Shown in pieces: positions 44,661 to 57,276 of a stretch of 64,000 nt of DNA. Position numbers and translations under genes: made by a program. How positions within the stretch are numbered: the stretch's first letter is position 1; each line of letters opens with the position of its first letter. Source of the DNA: Trichosphaerium sp. ATCC 40318 (lineage: Eukaryota > Discosea > Flabellinia > Trichosidae); NCBI GenBank assembly GCA_038496445.1, contig JALMLS010000062.1, positions 310,001-374,000 of the forward strand, read 5' to 3'. The notes beneath the pieces were generated by a model. It did no database searches and was not told the origin of the DNA. It saw only the letters and a program-made list of their open reading frames with translations.

Positions 44661-45335
44661 ATGTCATCTTGTTATATTCTACGCGTACCAGACATAATAC
44701 AAGAGATCTTAGACCGTTTAGACGGTAGTTCAGCTGTATCGTTCATAAGTACATGCCAGCTTATGCACAACAGATGGAGAAGTTCAGGACGTGCGTTAAA
44801 ACCTAAATTACAATATTCTATTCTCTGATTTTTTAATTTTCAAGTACTTCGTATGTGCCTTCAAAGGATGAATTACCACAAAGATGCCATTGCATTCTTG
44901 AGCAAAGAAGAACCGTTTGACGTTATACAAATGCTCAACTTTTCAGCTTTTCTTGAGACTTCTTGTCAGTCGTCCAGGTGCTCGCCCTTTAAATATAAAG
45001 GAGCACACATGGAGTTTAAAAGAGGACTTAAAGGTATAAGTGGAACCTTTGAAGTACCTTGGATGGGTGCAGCAAACTACGAGATTGTAAAAATAGAACA
45101 TTCGAGCAGTGGAAGACGATATATTCACTTTAAACTATCCAATCTGGGAAACCTTGACAGCTCTTGGTATTCAGCTCTTCGTGACTCCGGATTTAGCGAG
45201 CATATGGTAATGTATGGAGACAAAGCATCTAAAGGTGGTTTAATAAAAGAGACAATCGTGTTTGAAACTTTTGCAAAATATAGGTCAAGTATTGAAAAAG
45301 GATTTAGTCTACAAGATCACGCTTCACTTGATTGA
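44661..45335 (+). CDS. F-box protein
   Basis: Exons 44661-44790 and 44845-45335 (54-nt intron, GTGCGTTA...TTCAAG) give 206 aa. The F-box is at the N-terminus: RVPDIIQEILDRLDGSSAVS then FISTCQLMHNRW. The C-terminal region (YKGAHMEFKRGLKGISGTFE, IHFKLSNLGNLDSSWY) is not a recognised substrate domain. F-box proteins link substrates to SCF ubiquitin ligases through Skp1. A damaged copy of its 3' end sits at 39.0-39.2 kb. It differs from the F-box-like heads of the MORN_2 family. Confidence 0.75.
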
Positions 45336-46145
45336 GGTTGGGATACATACGATGAAGAATGCCAAAATAAATAAATCAATCAATTTAAGGATAAATCTGA
45401 GGTATATGAGTAAAAGTATTCGTGTGCAAACACTCCAATTGTTTAAACAAAAGAGAAAAAATAGGAATCTGTGTTTATTCTTGTTTATTCTACGTATTTC
45501 GCACATAAGCGTTTTAGTAATACGCATGTTCGAAAAGTATTAGTCTACCATTTAATTAGCACATGGCCCAGAGACTTGAACGCACTGACAATTCTGCAAC
45601 CTTTGTACTCAATAAACTACAACATAACTTGCAATTTAAAAATAAGATTTACTACTTGGTGGCCACAGTACTTCACTGTTTTTGTTCATTTTTACACCCC
45701 TTGTGCCGCGATTTATTAATTCGTTGATCTAAGGTTCCTAGAATAGGCTGTAAAATATTCTTTCTCGTCACGTGATGTTTGTTGTCAAGTTAGAATGAAA
45801 GTCAAAATACGTCAATTTTATCCAAAATATTAATAGCACGTGTTTGTGGAGAAGTATGAAAAAAACTGTAGCTGGCAGGTGGCAAATTTGCTTGCAAGAT
45901 AGGTTAAAGTGAATGATTTATCGTCTTCCACTACTGAATAGTCAACAAGACTTTACATGTTAATCCATACAATTGATCACCAATTCACAAAAAAAAAACA
46001 AGCGAGCGTAATAGGTAACTTTCTAAGTTCGTAATACAAATATACAATTAATAATAAGCTATATCTACAAAGGGGTCGATATGTTGATCGCTAGCGCATG
46101 GGCAATATTTTTATCTTTTTTTTTTCTTTTTTTTTTTCTTTTTTT
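45336..46145. other. Intergenic, no gene recognised
   Basis: Short frames and long T-rich tracts just downstream of the PI3K stop (46100-46148). CACGTG at ~45770 and ~45838. Confidence 0.45.
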
Positions 46146-49100
46146 TCAATTTCGTTCAGGGTGGACTAGTAGATGTATCGCAAAGTTAAACTGGGTAGCC
46201 TTATTCTTTAAACTCTCCTTAATAAGTCCTAGAAAGAATTGAGAAGCCTCTTGATCTGTTTTATCAAGTGCAAGGGCTGAACGAAGGTAATTAATGTCTG
46301 ATTCTTGAGACAACTCAGCCATTCCTGTACCGACCATCTAAAAAAATTAGAGTTAATGACACATAACAACAGCAAAATAGGAGTAAAAATTCTGTAAAAT
46401 ATTTGTGCGTTGACTAGTTATCAGGGAGAAATTGCATGAGTGAGAGAAAGATTAGTTTTAAGAAAAGCATGAAATTGATTGTTTCTTTTATGTACCATTG
46501 AGAATAAGTTTATAAATATATGAGCGTTACGTCTTAATATGTTATAAGCTTTACAACATAATGCACAAAATAGCTTATATAGATTAGATTCAGTTCCACC
46601 TAAACGAAAAAAAAATAAGTAAGAAACCCCGAATTTACAGCAATTCTTCATCAACAAACCACATTGAATCATGCTCGTTTCAACGTTGATTATCCTAATT
46701 ATATCTTTTAACGTACCCATTACATATGCCATATCAGGTGTAAATACAAAAGGCGCTCTATCTCTTGAAATACCAGCAAACTTTTCTGAATTTCCCAAAA
46801 ACCGACCAAAATCAATATGAAACATATGACCTTTCTTTGTACACATAATATTATCATTATGTCTATCACCAATACCTAGAACATATGTCGCTACACAATA
46901 TCCAGCACAACTTCTGACAAAGTCCTGAACAGCTAGACGGAAATCTTCCTCTAAAGCAGAAAAAAGTAAGAAAAAAATCGTATGATTTAGGAGCTTGCTC
47001 CAAACACGCTATCAGCTGGCATACCTTTTGGGTTATGTTTAGCAAGCCACCACCGTATAGGTTTTTCGCTAAAAGCACCTGTGACACCACCATACTGTTT
47101 TTGTATATCTGCAGCAGTCTCGGACTCGAGAACAATCTCAATCATACCAACATTATCACCTGTTTCAATACATTGATATGCTGACATTTTCAAGTCCAAT
47201 CCATCTTTAAGCCACAACTAAAACATTATTATCTCAGCTTGTTGTAAACAAAAACAATAAAAGGAGCTTAGTAGATCAAACTCGTTCTTATAACTATTTT
47301 GAAAGTTGAACTGTTTTGGTACCTTATCCATTATACGGAACATTTGTAATGTCAATTGATCTTGAAGCAAATCATCTCCGACCTTAAACAACGCATATAA
47401 CGGTGCGCCCATAGCATCATTATTGGCAAAAACAAGCCACAAAGGAAACTAGGAATAAGTATTAGAAATTCGCTGATTTTTGTGCGCGTGATAACACGTT
47501 GTAAGGAGGCGTACCGTTTTAGAATCTAGGTGCTTGCATTTATCTATTATGAACTCCTTACCTTGCCATGTTGGCTTGACTGGTATTTGGAACTTTGCTG
47601 GCAGCTTCATACGAGTTAATTCATTATTTAGGAATTGTTTTCGTTTAGAGTCTTTGCACTCAATGACACCACTAGCCGCTAAACAACGTCAGAAAACTAG
47701 AAAAAAAAAAGGGAAGAAAAAAAAAGAAAACAATAAGCATCACCAAATAGTACCTCTATATAAACTTGTGTATACTTCAGTCTGAGTCATTAGATCCAAT
47801 AGGTATCCTGAGCAGTATCTACATTGTTTTAGGTAATAGATAAAATACACTAGACAAATACCTCAAAAACATTTCAAGTACAGCAGAAAATCGTTCCCGA
47901 TAAATTTCGTATTTGAGGCAAGAACGCATGTACCAGAAAAAGTAATGGCCAACAGACGTTACGTTCGTAATAGCACGCATGATTAAAAACCTAGCAAGTG
48001 TAGAATCATGGTGCATCTCATGCTTGAGTGCCTTAAAAAAACGTAAACAAAAACGATTGCATAGTTGACAACTCTTACTTGAACAAGCTGCAAAAGAATG
48101 TCTGAAAGCTCTTCATCTGTTATTCTATGAAGCTGTTTCACAGCGTAACTTCTTATATGTTTATCTTTGAATCTATGGTTAAGAAGCTCCAAAGCATTAA
48201 GTGCTGGAATGTCAGGCCATTCATGTATCAAATTGTAGCATTCCTGAAAAAAAAAGTTAGTACTGGAATAAAAAACTGATTGGTTCGTTTGTTATCGCTC
48301 AAAATCATTAAACGTACCTCTATATCACCAGGTCTATGCCAAGGTACACTTGCCATCACTTTAGGAAGAGATATTGGAATGGTCTACATACATTAATATT
48401 AAGAAATAATTGAATGTTGTGGATTTTGTTGAATTCTACCTTGCAATGCTCGCGATAATGCCAAATGAGTTCCTTTTCATCTGCTGACAAATGAAACATT
48501 GGACCTTTATTAATGATTTTTGCAATCTCATCTGTAACATCACGTGGTGGAGTAGAAAGTCTACGATTTGTCCTTCTATGTGCTAAAAAAAATATATTAG
48601 TATGCCAAATCTTTCACAAGTATACACCAACACGTGCCTTTATACGTAAAATTTGGGAAAGCAACTGGACTTTCTAAAATCTCTATTTCAAATACAACAT
48701 CTGGACCATTTCCCGTTTGTAAATGCGATGCTACAATTCAAGTATTAGAATCAACCCTAAAAGGATACAAGAAAAAAACGCGAAAATCTGAAATAGATCT
48801 GTTTATCGTTTTGTTGCTTTACGATGGTGTAGTATAGTACTGCTGTTTTGATGTTATATAAAAACGTACCCATATGATCTGGTGGAGAATCTACAATACA
48901 AGGAATAATATGACAACCACGTCGTATAAATCCTCTAAAGTCATACAAGTTGAAATTGAACCAACCAATAACTACTTCTTTTTTGCCATAAACAGCTAAT
49001 ACTTGGCAATGCAATACAGAAGCCCATGGTACAACATTATAATAACTCAATATTTTCCAACTATTACACTGTATCAATACATAATAACTGGAAGATAAAC

Positions 49101-52100
49101 CACAAAAAAAAATAGAAATAAAAATCACAAACGAAAAAACTTACTTTGGATTCAATGTTGTAGGCTCTGCGTGTTGTGAACTCACTGCATCAAATTCAGC
49201 CTACAAATAAAATAAATACGACTACAACACCACCACAAATGTCAAAAGGAATAGTGAAACACATACGTCAATACAAAGTTGTTCTCCAGCATGTAAAATA
49301 CACATTTTAACTTGTAGTTGAACATCTTTCTTTCGCGGAAGTTTCCACCGTTTATCATCAAAATCAATAGCTGACGCCTCTAGAACTCTCACACTACGAG
49401 AAAAAGCATTAGACACGTGAAACCCTCTACTTACGCTAAAAGAAAAAGGTACCGAAGAGGGTCACCAAGATCCCAAGATCGTATAATATCAGCACGCTCT
49501 AGCTCCTTATTGATTGGCATGTAAAGACTCTCAAGTCTCATCCTATCAAAAGAAAATTTCCTTGCTTGTTCTAAGCTCAATATCTTTTGTTTTATATTAT
49601 CAGGTAATGAGTCCTATACGAATTTACAGGTAAGAACAGAGCGTAAAAAAACTCGAAATACTATTTCTGAAAAAAACGAGAATGTCGAGGTAACGCACCC
49701 TTGTCAATAATAAAAAGTCTATATTTGTTCGTTTGCGTATCCACCCTCTAACGTCTTCATTGGCTGCAAGTTTCATACCATGAACCAAGTATACGTTTTG
49801 ACCACGTAGCTAAAATTATTAGTAAGTTGCTATTACTAAAAGAGCGTATTATGGAGTACCTTGAGAGCGTAATCGTCCGAATCAGAACTTACAAGCTGGG
49901 TAGTTGTTTTTATAATTTGGTCAATAACTTCACGTGCAGTACATGTGACTAAACAATGAATAAGTAGAGTCTCAAAAAATAAATAAAACAATAAACAAAA
50001 GGTATATTCAACTTACGATTAACATTAAGCACATGCCCACTACTCTCTTGAGTGTCTCCAGGGAGGTAATAAAATATTAAGAAAGTTTTTGGTAAGTAAT
50101 CTGATACAGAAGGAGGCAAAGTGTAATAATGTGAAACTCTTGTTCGTCTGTAGTCATAACGCATCATTTCTGCCATAACACTAAAGTTGGAATATTAACA
50201 CGAAGCCATGGATTTCGATTATTTAACCACGACCACGTACTTTGCCATTCTTTTCCTGAAATAAAGAAGCTCTGGTGTTGGTTCAATTCGTATTCCAGAA
50301 ATAGCCGCTGATACCATGTTTTCAACACGTGTATGCTATGAATAATGAGCATACATGAAAAAAAAATAAAAAACAAGGAAAACGTTTATCATAACGTGAT
50401 GACACGTGATTTTTGGAAAAACTCACTAAAATTTTTCTCAAATTTTCTCATCATAACAAGCGTACCTCAACGCCTTGCACAATAAATATTTTTGCTTTGA
50501 TGTTATACTGTCTGCAGAAAATAATATAAGGAACATCCTTTAATTTCATCTTAAGATCAGTCATATAATCATGTTCTTCAGCACGGAACATATATAACGA
50601 GAAATCTTCTTTTAATTTAACATTATGAGGTCCTAAAATCTGTACATCTATCCAAGCTTTCACCTGAACATGTTTTGTAAGAAAAAAAGCCACTCTGATA
50701 AAAATATTGTTTTGAGCGTCAAGACGTACAGCACCAAGCGACTGGTGTGTCTTCAATTGAACCCTGAATGCTCTATTGACCTCAAGAATACTAAACGTAA
50801 CAGTCATAACAGGTGGAACAATCACACAAGCCGAATGTCGCTGTATAAACCGAGGATGTGTATTGTGACGCGCATCATCAGGCTAAATATTATTTTTTGT
50901 TAGGTCACAAAGCTTCGCTGTGGATAGTCTTCAAAAGTTTTTCTATACCTTTTCATTGTCTGCTGTGTTACCTTCGTTAAGTAGAGCAAGACTTTTACCA
51001 TCCTAAACTCCGATTAGGAATCATTTAAAAAGAAAAACATACAGAGTCTGATATCGCCCTTGATTTACGTATACTCTTTCTCCTTGCAGTTACAAGTTTA
51101 TCTATTCCAGATATTAATATATGCCACGCGTTTTATATTATTAAAAAATACCTAGAGAAGCTGTACTAGCCACTGAAAGAAGTCCAGCTCCAGCTCTCGG
51201 TCCAGCAACAACAATATCATCATCTTCCGAACTATCTTCTTCTCCGCAACTACTACCTGATTTACTTAACCTCGTAGGACTCCTATATCCATCTCCCTAT
51301 GAATGACATGAACACGTGATGACAAGAATAGCGGATCTACCTTTTGTAGTCTTTTTTGTCTGACATTTTTAATCTTCAACCTCTTGGCAATATCCTTCGC
51401 ATGTACCATAACATCCGTAATATTCTTCCTGTGGCCACTGGGTACTTGACTCGTATTCTGAGGCTTCTTGCTGCTTGTTTCTGCATGAAATGTTTTTCGA
51501 CTAGGATATTCTCTCAGCGATTTTCCGATATACATAGATATTGAAGAATAATGATGAATAATCAAACACGTGACACCTACTCATTGAAGTAATTATAACT
51601 TGCTGGTTTCCATGTATTTCCGCCGCCATTACGCGCACGGTCCTCAAATTGCTCCTTGAGAGTTTTCACCGAGAGACGGCTCATTATACGAGCGGGAGAA
51701 CTAACAAGCAGCAAAGAGTATTAATCAAAAAAAAAAGGTTTGAAAAAAGATGGTTTAAAAGAAAAGTTTCCTAGCTTTGGATTCCTTACATTCTGTGGGC
51801 GCTGATCCTATACCTTTGTCCTGGCCCTTCAATGGAAAGTCTCTTTACATCTGCATAATCACCAGAGCTCCAAACGGTCCGAAACCTTTTGCAGCCCGTA
51901 GGTAACAACACAAAAACAAACAGTTTGACCAGATATCACGAGTGTGCACGTGTTTGATAGCGGTTTTTGAAATAAAAAAATCGGAAAGAGAAAAAGAAGA
52001 AAATACAGGGAGAAGGTTGTATGGTTTTCTTTATAACTTGATAACCAAAGAAACACAAACGAAAAAAAGAGTGCGTACCTTTTATGCTTTTTGTTTCTTT

Positions 52101-52939
52101 TGAACTTAGAAGGCGAGAGATCACGTATCTTGTACTTTCCAGGAGCCTTCCCAGAGTCACCTTTAGATCCTACTGTTGTTTTCTCTTTATAAGAAGAACT
52201 ATCAGAAGATCCTTCTGTCCTTGCGGGCCTCAATTCGCCATTGACTTTACCTATGGGAAAAAAAAATTACAAAAGTCTGCCAACAAAATAGGTTAAAAAA
52301 GCCTTCACATACACAAGTTTTTTTGTAGTATTTTTATGGTATACTGTATTGTAAAAAAATATGAATTAATCTTTTATCACGTGATATCAAGAGACAAATA
52401 ACAAAAGATGAAAAAAAAAAAAAAAATGTACAACGTGATTAATAAATCCTAAACGGACCTTTGCTTTGGCCTCCGCGCTTCTTGGGTTTATCTAATTTAT
52501 GCGTATTGTTATTGGTTGAGCGTGGTTCAAAAATCCCCATATTCAATATAGTAGGTGGATCCCGTGCATTCGTCTCATCCCACGTGAGTTTTCGTTGTTT
52601 CTCTTCATTGACGGGCAAAGAAGCCTGTAAAGGATTACTGAGCGAACGATGCTTTCTCACAGGTTCTCCTCCATTCTCATCTACTTTTTCTTCTGCAGAT
52701 AAACTGAGGTTGATTAAAAAATCATGGTCTTGGTCTAGTTGTTGTAACAGAGAGTCAATCTCACTTATAGTAGTCTCTGGTGTTATCGTCACATCTTGCG
52801 AAGTACGAACGTGTCCTCTTTTTCTTTTAAATACGTTTGCTAGGTTACTACTTGCATGCCCATTAGCAGACGATGAATCGCCATTTAATTTATTTGTTTC
52901 GTTGTAATTTTTTTCCTTTTGTTGTTTAATATCCGTCAT
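46146..52939 (-). CDS. Phosphoinositide 3-kinase, class I-like catalytic subunit
   Basis: About 20 short exons. The order on the minus strand is: Ser-rich low-complexity N-terminus (52.9-51.1 kb, acidic run SSEDDDIVVAG); a ubiquitin-like segment (~50.9-50.45 kb, YMTDLKMKLKDVPYI) that may be an adaptor-binding domain; Ras-binding domain (~50.1-49.7 kb, DDYALKVLRGQNVYLVHG); C2 domain (~49.4-48.65 kb, VIGWFNFNLYDFRGFIRRGC); helical domain (48.5-47.8 kb, RFLIMRAITNVTSVGHYFFW); and the kinase. Kinase motifs: lysine in FKVGDDLLQDQLTLQMFRIM, catalytic GDRHNDNIM, HIDFGRFLG, activation loop SRDRAPFVFTPDMAYVMG. It ends NFAIHLLVHPERN. It makes 3-phosphorylated inositides at membranes, probably Ras-regulated. 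Intron edges were not all checked. Confidence 0.9.
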
Positions 52940-53838
52940 AGTCTATACCACGTGCGCGCTATTATGACTATCGATAAAGCGGTGTCGACATGGTCTTAAT
53001 GCGAACTAGAACAATAAAATGGGGAGTCAATTATGTTCTAATTAGTTTCGGTTTCCACGCCGTGTTAACGCGATACTTCAATGTACACGTACAAGGCGTG
53101 AAAGTTTTAGAAAAACGTGAAGATAATTTATCGATCACGTGACCTTTGAAACAGCTATCTCCTCTTAGAAGTTAGACAATGTTATTTCAATACCATAAAA
53201 TGCAATGGGGGTCCATACAGACAAGTATAGGAGAATTGCACCTTTATTTTACAAGCGAGTTTTTTTCACGTTTTCGGACTTTTTGAACTTTGTTGGTCAC
53301 GTACTCACATCCATTGCATCTGTGGGTGTAGTAAATTCTTCAAGAGTACGCGTGGCGAGGAGTAAAAAGTCATTGAAACCTGATACGCTCGTGCGCAGCA
53401 TTTTAATGTCATTTGAAACGAATTCGCTGTATATCGTTAGATTAATGCGTAATTCAGCGTAAGGCGTACACTACAAGAGTTGAATTTTCTACTGTTAGCG
53501 TTTTTGATATTTTTTCTTGTTTAAGCTCTTCATCAGGTATCAGAGAGTTTAGAGTGTAAGTTGCCCATGTTGGGGTTGGGTATTCAACACGTAACGTACT
53601 AAAAATCATATTTAATGGTACTGGAGCAATATTTGTGCGTGTTCGTACTATTTATACATTGTATGAGATTCTTCTGTGTCCAAAGCGCGTTTGCTTCCAG
53701 ATACTTCCATGCACCAGCTCAACACTGTCGCTTTATGTTGTTACAGGCGTTAGAACCGTTTAATACAATTTATGCTGACTTGACAGTTAAATGCAAAATA
53801 CTCCAATTTTCATTATTTTTTACAGTAGGATACTAATA
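52940..53838. other. Divergent promoter region between PI3K and Dicer-like genes
   Basis: About 900 bp separates the two divergent starts. CACGTG occurs at ~52951 and ~53138. TTTTTTACAG just before 53839 looks like a splice acceptor, so a 5' non-coding exon of the Dicer-like gene may lie here. No protein domain seen. Confidence 0.4.
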
Positions 53839-56800
53839 ATGAAGCGTAAGCGTCAAGCCGCGAAACCGCAACAACAGAAAAAGCAAAGGCGCGAAACAAC
53901 AAAGAACGATCGAAAACCGCTAGAATTGTTGGGGACGCATGGATTTTTGACATTAGATACAAATACAAGGGATTTACGCCGTCATTCGTGTTTTAAAGTC
54001 AAGTTTCCAAAAATCAACGATAAACCCACCACAATAACTATAAAACGAGAAGAATGGCGATTTGAGACATTTGTAATTTTATTTCCACCAAAAGTAGCAA
54101 AATCGAACAAAACTATTAACTGGAGCGATTTATCGTTAGATTGTGGTCAGGTACGGCATTTTGATCTTGACACGCAACTTTTTATGCATTTGATCAATAA
54201 AACCTCCAACAACGCTGACAAACGCATCTGCAGGCGGGTCAAAGGAAAATAGAGCTAGAATCAATTTCTACAGAATCTGTAATTCAAATGCTGGGCGCCC
54301 AAGGCGCTCAAATCACTTCTCAATTGACTCAGTACCGAACGTTATTATTTGACACTACTTTGACGTGTCCATGGACGCAACAGTGGCGTTCAGTGTATTT
54401 TTTTCCAATATATAGACGGTACATAACTTTTTTTTTTGTTGGTCTTGTTCCTTATTACTTTGTTCAGTGGAGAGGATGTATTGTCTCTTCCTCGTTTACT
54501 AGATTATTATAAATCAAATGGTGGTTGCAGTGTATCCGTGGATAGATTATTACAGTCTACAACTAGTAGCAGAGTAAGCCCATTTTTTTGTGTTATGATT
54601 GCATGTTCTTGTTTGTAAATATCACGTGTAGAGTCGGAGTGCTGTCCAAAATAATGATTTCAATGGAATGATTGTGCGACATCCTAGCCGTCCATTACCT
54701 TTTCGTGTAGATTCTATAACGGGTGGAAACGTAAGTCGTCAGTATTAGTATTTGCTATTCAAACAGCAACCTCTTTTTTTGAAAATCTTTTTTGTTAGAA
54801 TACGTGCTGTTATGTCTTACGTTATGTTTAGGGCTCTCTTCATATAATACATAAATCCTATAAATTTGTACGATACATGCCAGCAAAAGAATCACATGCA
54901 CTCAGCGTTGATGGCACAACATTATCAAAAATTTCAAGTTTCGAAAAAGTTACAGAATCAGAAGAAAACGTTGATGAAGACTCAAAGTACCCAACTACTA
55001 CCACAAGTACAACTGGATTCTATGCAAATGTATTACAGGTACGTTAGGCATCATATATATCAATAAAATGTGACCAACATTAACCAAAATTCTTCTGCAA
55101 CAGATGGCGCTTATGATGCCAGTAATTATTTATGAAATGCAAATCTGGATTGCTTTGGGTGATGTTGGTCGTAAGATGTTTAAATCGGTTAATGATAGCG
55201 CTGTAGAACGTTCTGGTCTTAGAAGGATTCTAGCGCATCCGGCATTAACACGTATATACCATCACTATGCCGAGCATGTTCGGATTTTATCTTCTGCTGT
55301 TGGTCATCCACCTTTTTTTTCAAGCGGACAAACAAAGACTAGACGTGTTGGGTATATAAGACAGCTTACTAATGAGCATTTCAGTCCTGTTGATGAGTTT
55401 CTTCAATCTATTGTACTATCAAACCAACGATTAGAGTTTCTTGGTGATGCTGTGTTAAGGTTTGATTCATCTCGTGCTTTTATGAATCTATTCGATGAAA
55501 GTGAAGGTACAGTTGTTTTTTGAAAATCGTTCACTTGTGTCTTTGCACAACGCTCTTTTACTATGATTATTTACATTCAAACAATGTAAATATTTATTTT
55601 ATAGTATTTAAAATTGTGCATATGCCTTTCAGGGGCACTAAAGTTTATAACTTTGAGTTGCAAGTTGATGTTTTTTGTTGTTTTGTTTGTGTTAAATAAT
55701 TTCTTTACAGGGTGGATGACAAAGATGAGGTCGTTTGTTTCAAGTAATATAACACTTGGTGTTCTTGGTCAAGAGAATTTTGATTTATCCAAAATATTAA
55801 TACATAAAGAAGACGACTTGTTCACAAAAGGTAAAAAAAACAAACAAATTTTCTTGTTTTGTTCGTATTGTTGTTATTTTTTATCGTGCACTGAAAACAT
55901 CCATCTTACATCTATGCACTGCCTTTATCCTCGAAAAATCAATATTAGCTTTTATTTTTCTGTGCACTGTACTCTAGAACGAATGACTTTCTTTTTTTTT
56001 TCTTTTTTTTGTCAAGTGTATTTGTACATTAACACAACTCTGTGTAGAATCACGTCATGCTTTTTCTGTTATAGCAGATGTTATAGAAGCTGCTATTGGT
56101 TGTCTATACCTTGAAAAAGGCTTTGATGCTGCTACATTTTTCATTGCAAATCTTTTATTTTACGATGCAAAAGATAAACAACATTACCTTGATTTATGGC
56201 ATAAGTCTCCCGAATCTCTTTTTGATGGCGAATCTGATAGGTACGGATATAACATATTATCCAATAAGTATACACAATACTATTAAACGTCACATAAGCT
56301 AAATGAAAGCGTTCTAAGAAACAAAGAGCACAAAACTTTTTACCATGCCTTAAACAGTTAGTTGTTTAAGTCATAAACTTATTTTGGTGTTTAGGCACAT
56401 GATAGAGGATTCGAATCTTTATCGCCATTTCACATACCTTGAATCTATAACTGGAGTTAAATTTAATCAAATAAAGCTACTTATAGCAGCTTTTACAAAA
56501 CTACCAGGAGCTGACAATGAAACTGATCGTGGTACAGCAAGACAAAGACTTGAATTCTTTGGTGATTCAATACTCGAAATGGCTACATGTAAATACATCT
56601 ATGAGCAGTTTCCTATGGCTACAGAAGGTCAATTAACGGTAAGAACCCATAATCGATATCACGTGTTCACTGTGAACTAACTTTAACTAACAGACGATGA
56701 AGATTACAATTGTAAATAATGATAACTTGGCTGCCTTAGCAAGGTCTCTAGGGTTTTGCCATTTCTTCCGTTCTACTATACTACAATCTTTGAGCGATGG

Positions 56801-57072
56801 AGAGTCTGTATTCAAGCAGATAAGTAAGCTACTTGCTGATACTCTAGAGGCATGGCTAGGCGCTATATTTTATGATCAAGGCTTTGAACGTGCAGGTATG
56901 TTTGTTTCAATTTTTATGTTTTTTTTCAATTTTTATAAAAATCGTCTTTGTCATTGTGCACTACTACTCCGAGCTTGGATTTGCCCGCCGCTTATGTTTA
57001 TATTTAGAACTTGTTATTCGGACAATTCTTGAAGGTAGTAAGCATAAATTGGCTAAGATAGCTGAATATTAA
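53839..57072 (+). CDS. Minimal Dicer-like protein (PAZ-like region and two RNase III domains)
   Basis: Exons: 53839-54150, 54234-54418, 54468-54573, 54632-54730, 54832-55038, 55104-55506, 55711-55830, 56048-56240, 56395-56638, 56694-56895 and a last exon near 56972-57072; about 723 aa. The start is very basic (MKRKRQAAKPQQQKKQRR), nuclear-signal-like. A PAZ-like middle (LSLPRLLDYYKSNGG, FVRYMPAKESHALS) precedes RNase IIIa (NQRLEFLGDAVLRF...ADVIEAAIGCLYLEKG) and RNase IIIb (ARQRLEFFGDSILEMATCKY...LLADTLEAWLGAIFYDQG). Both sites keep the acidic residues. No helicase or dsRBD is visible, as in compact protist Dicers. It should cut dsRNA into small RNAs. The last acceptor is non-canonical or mis-placed. 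Confidence 0.87.
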
Positions 57073-57276
57073 CCTTGAATAAAACCAAAAAACATTGTAC
57101 ACAATTTTTTTACGTTTGCAGTTTCAAAGTTGACTACGAAATGTTTATTAGAGTTGTACTCTCAGAGTATGCCATACAATATTGTTAAAAGAGTGAATAA
57201 GAGAGTATAGTATGGTACTCTGTATGATGCACTTTGTGAAAGTTCTGTATCGGTTGCCCGAGAGACAGTATTAGGT
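57073..57276. other. Convergent intergenic spacer
   Basis: Short spacer between two convergent genes, nothing recognised. Confidence 0.4.
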
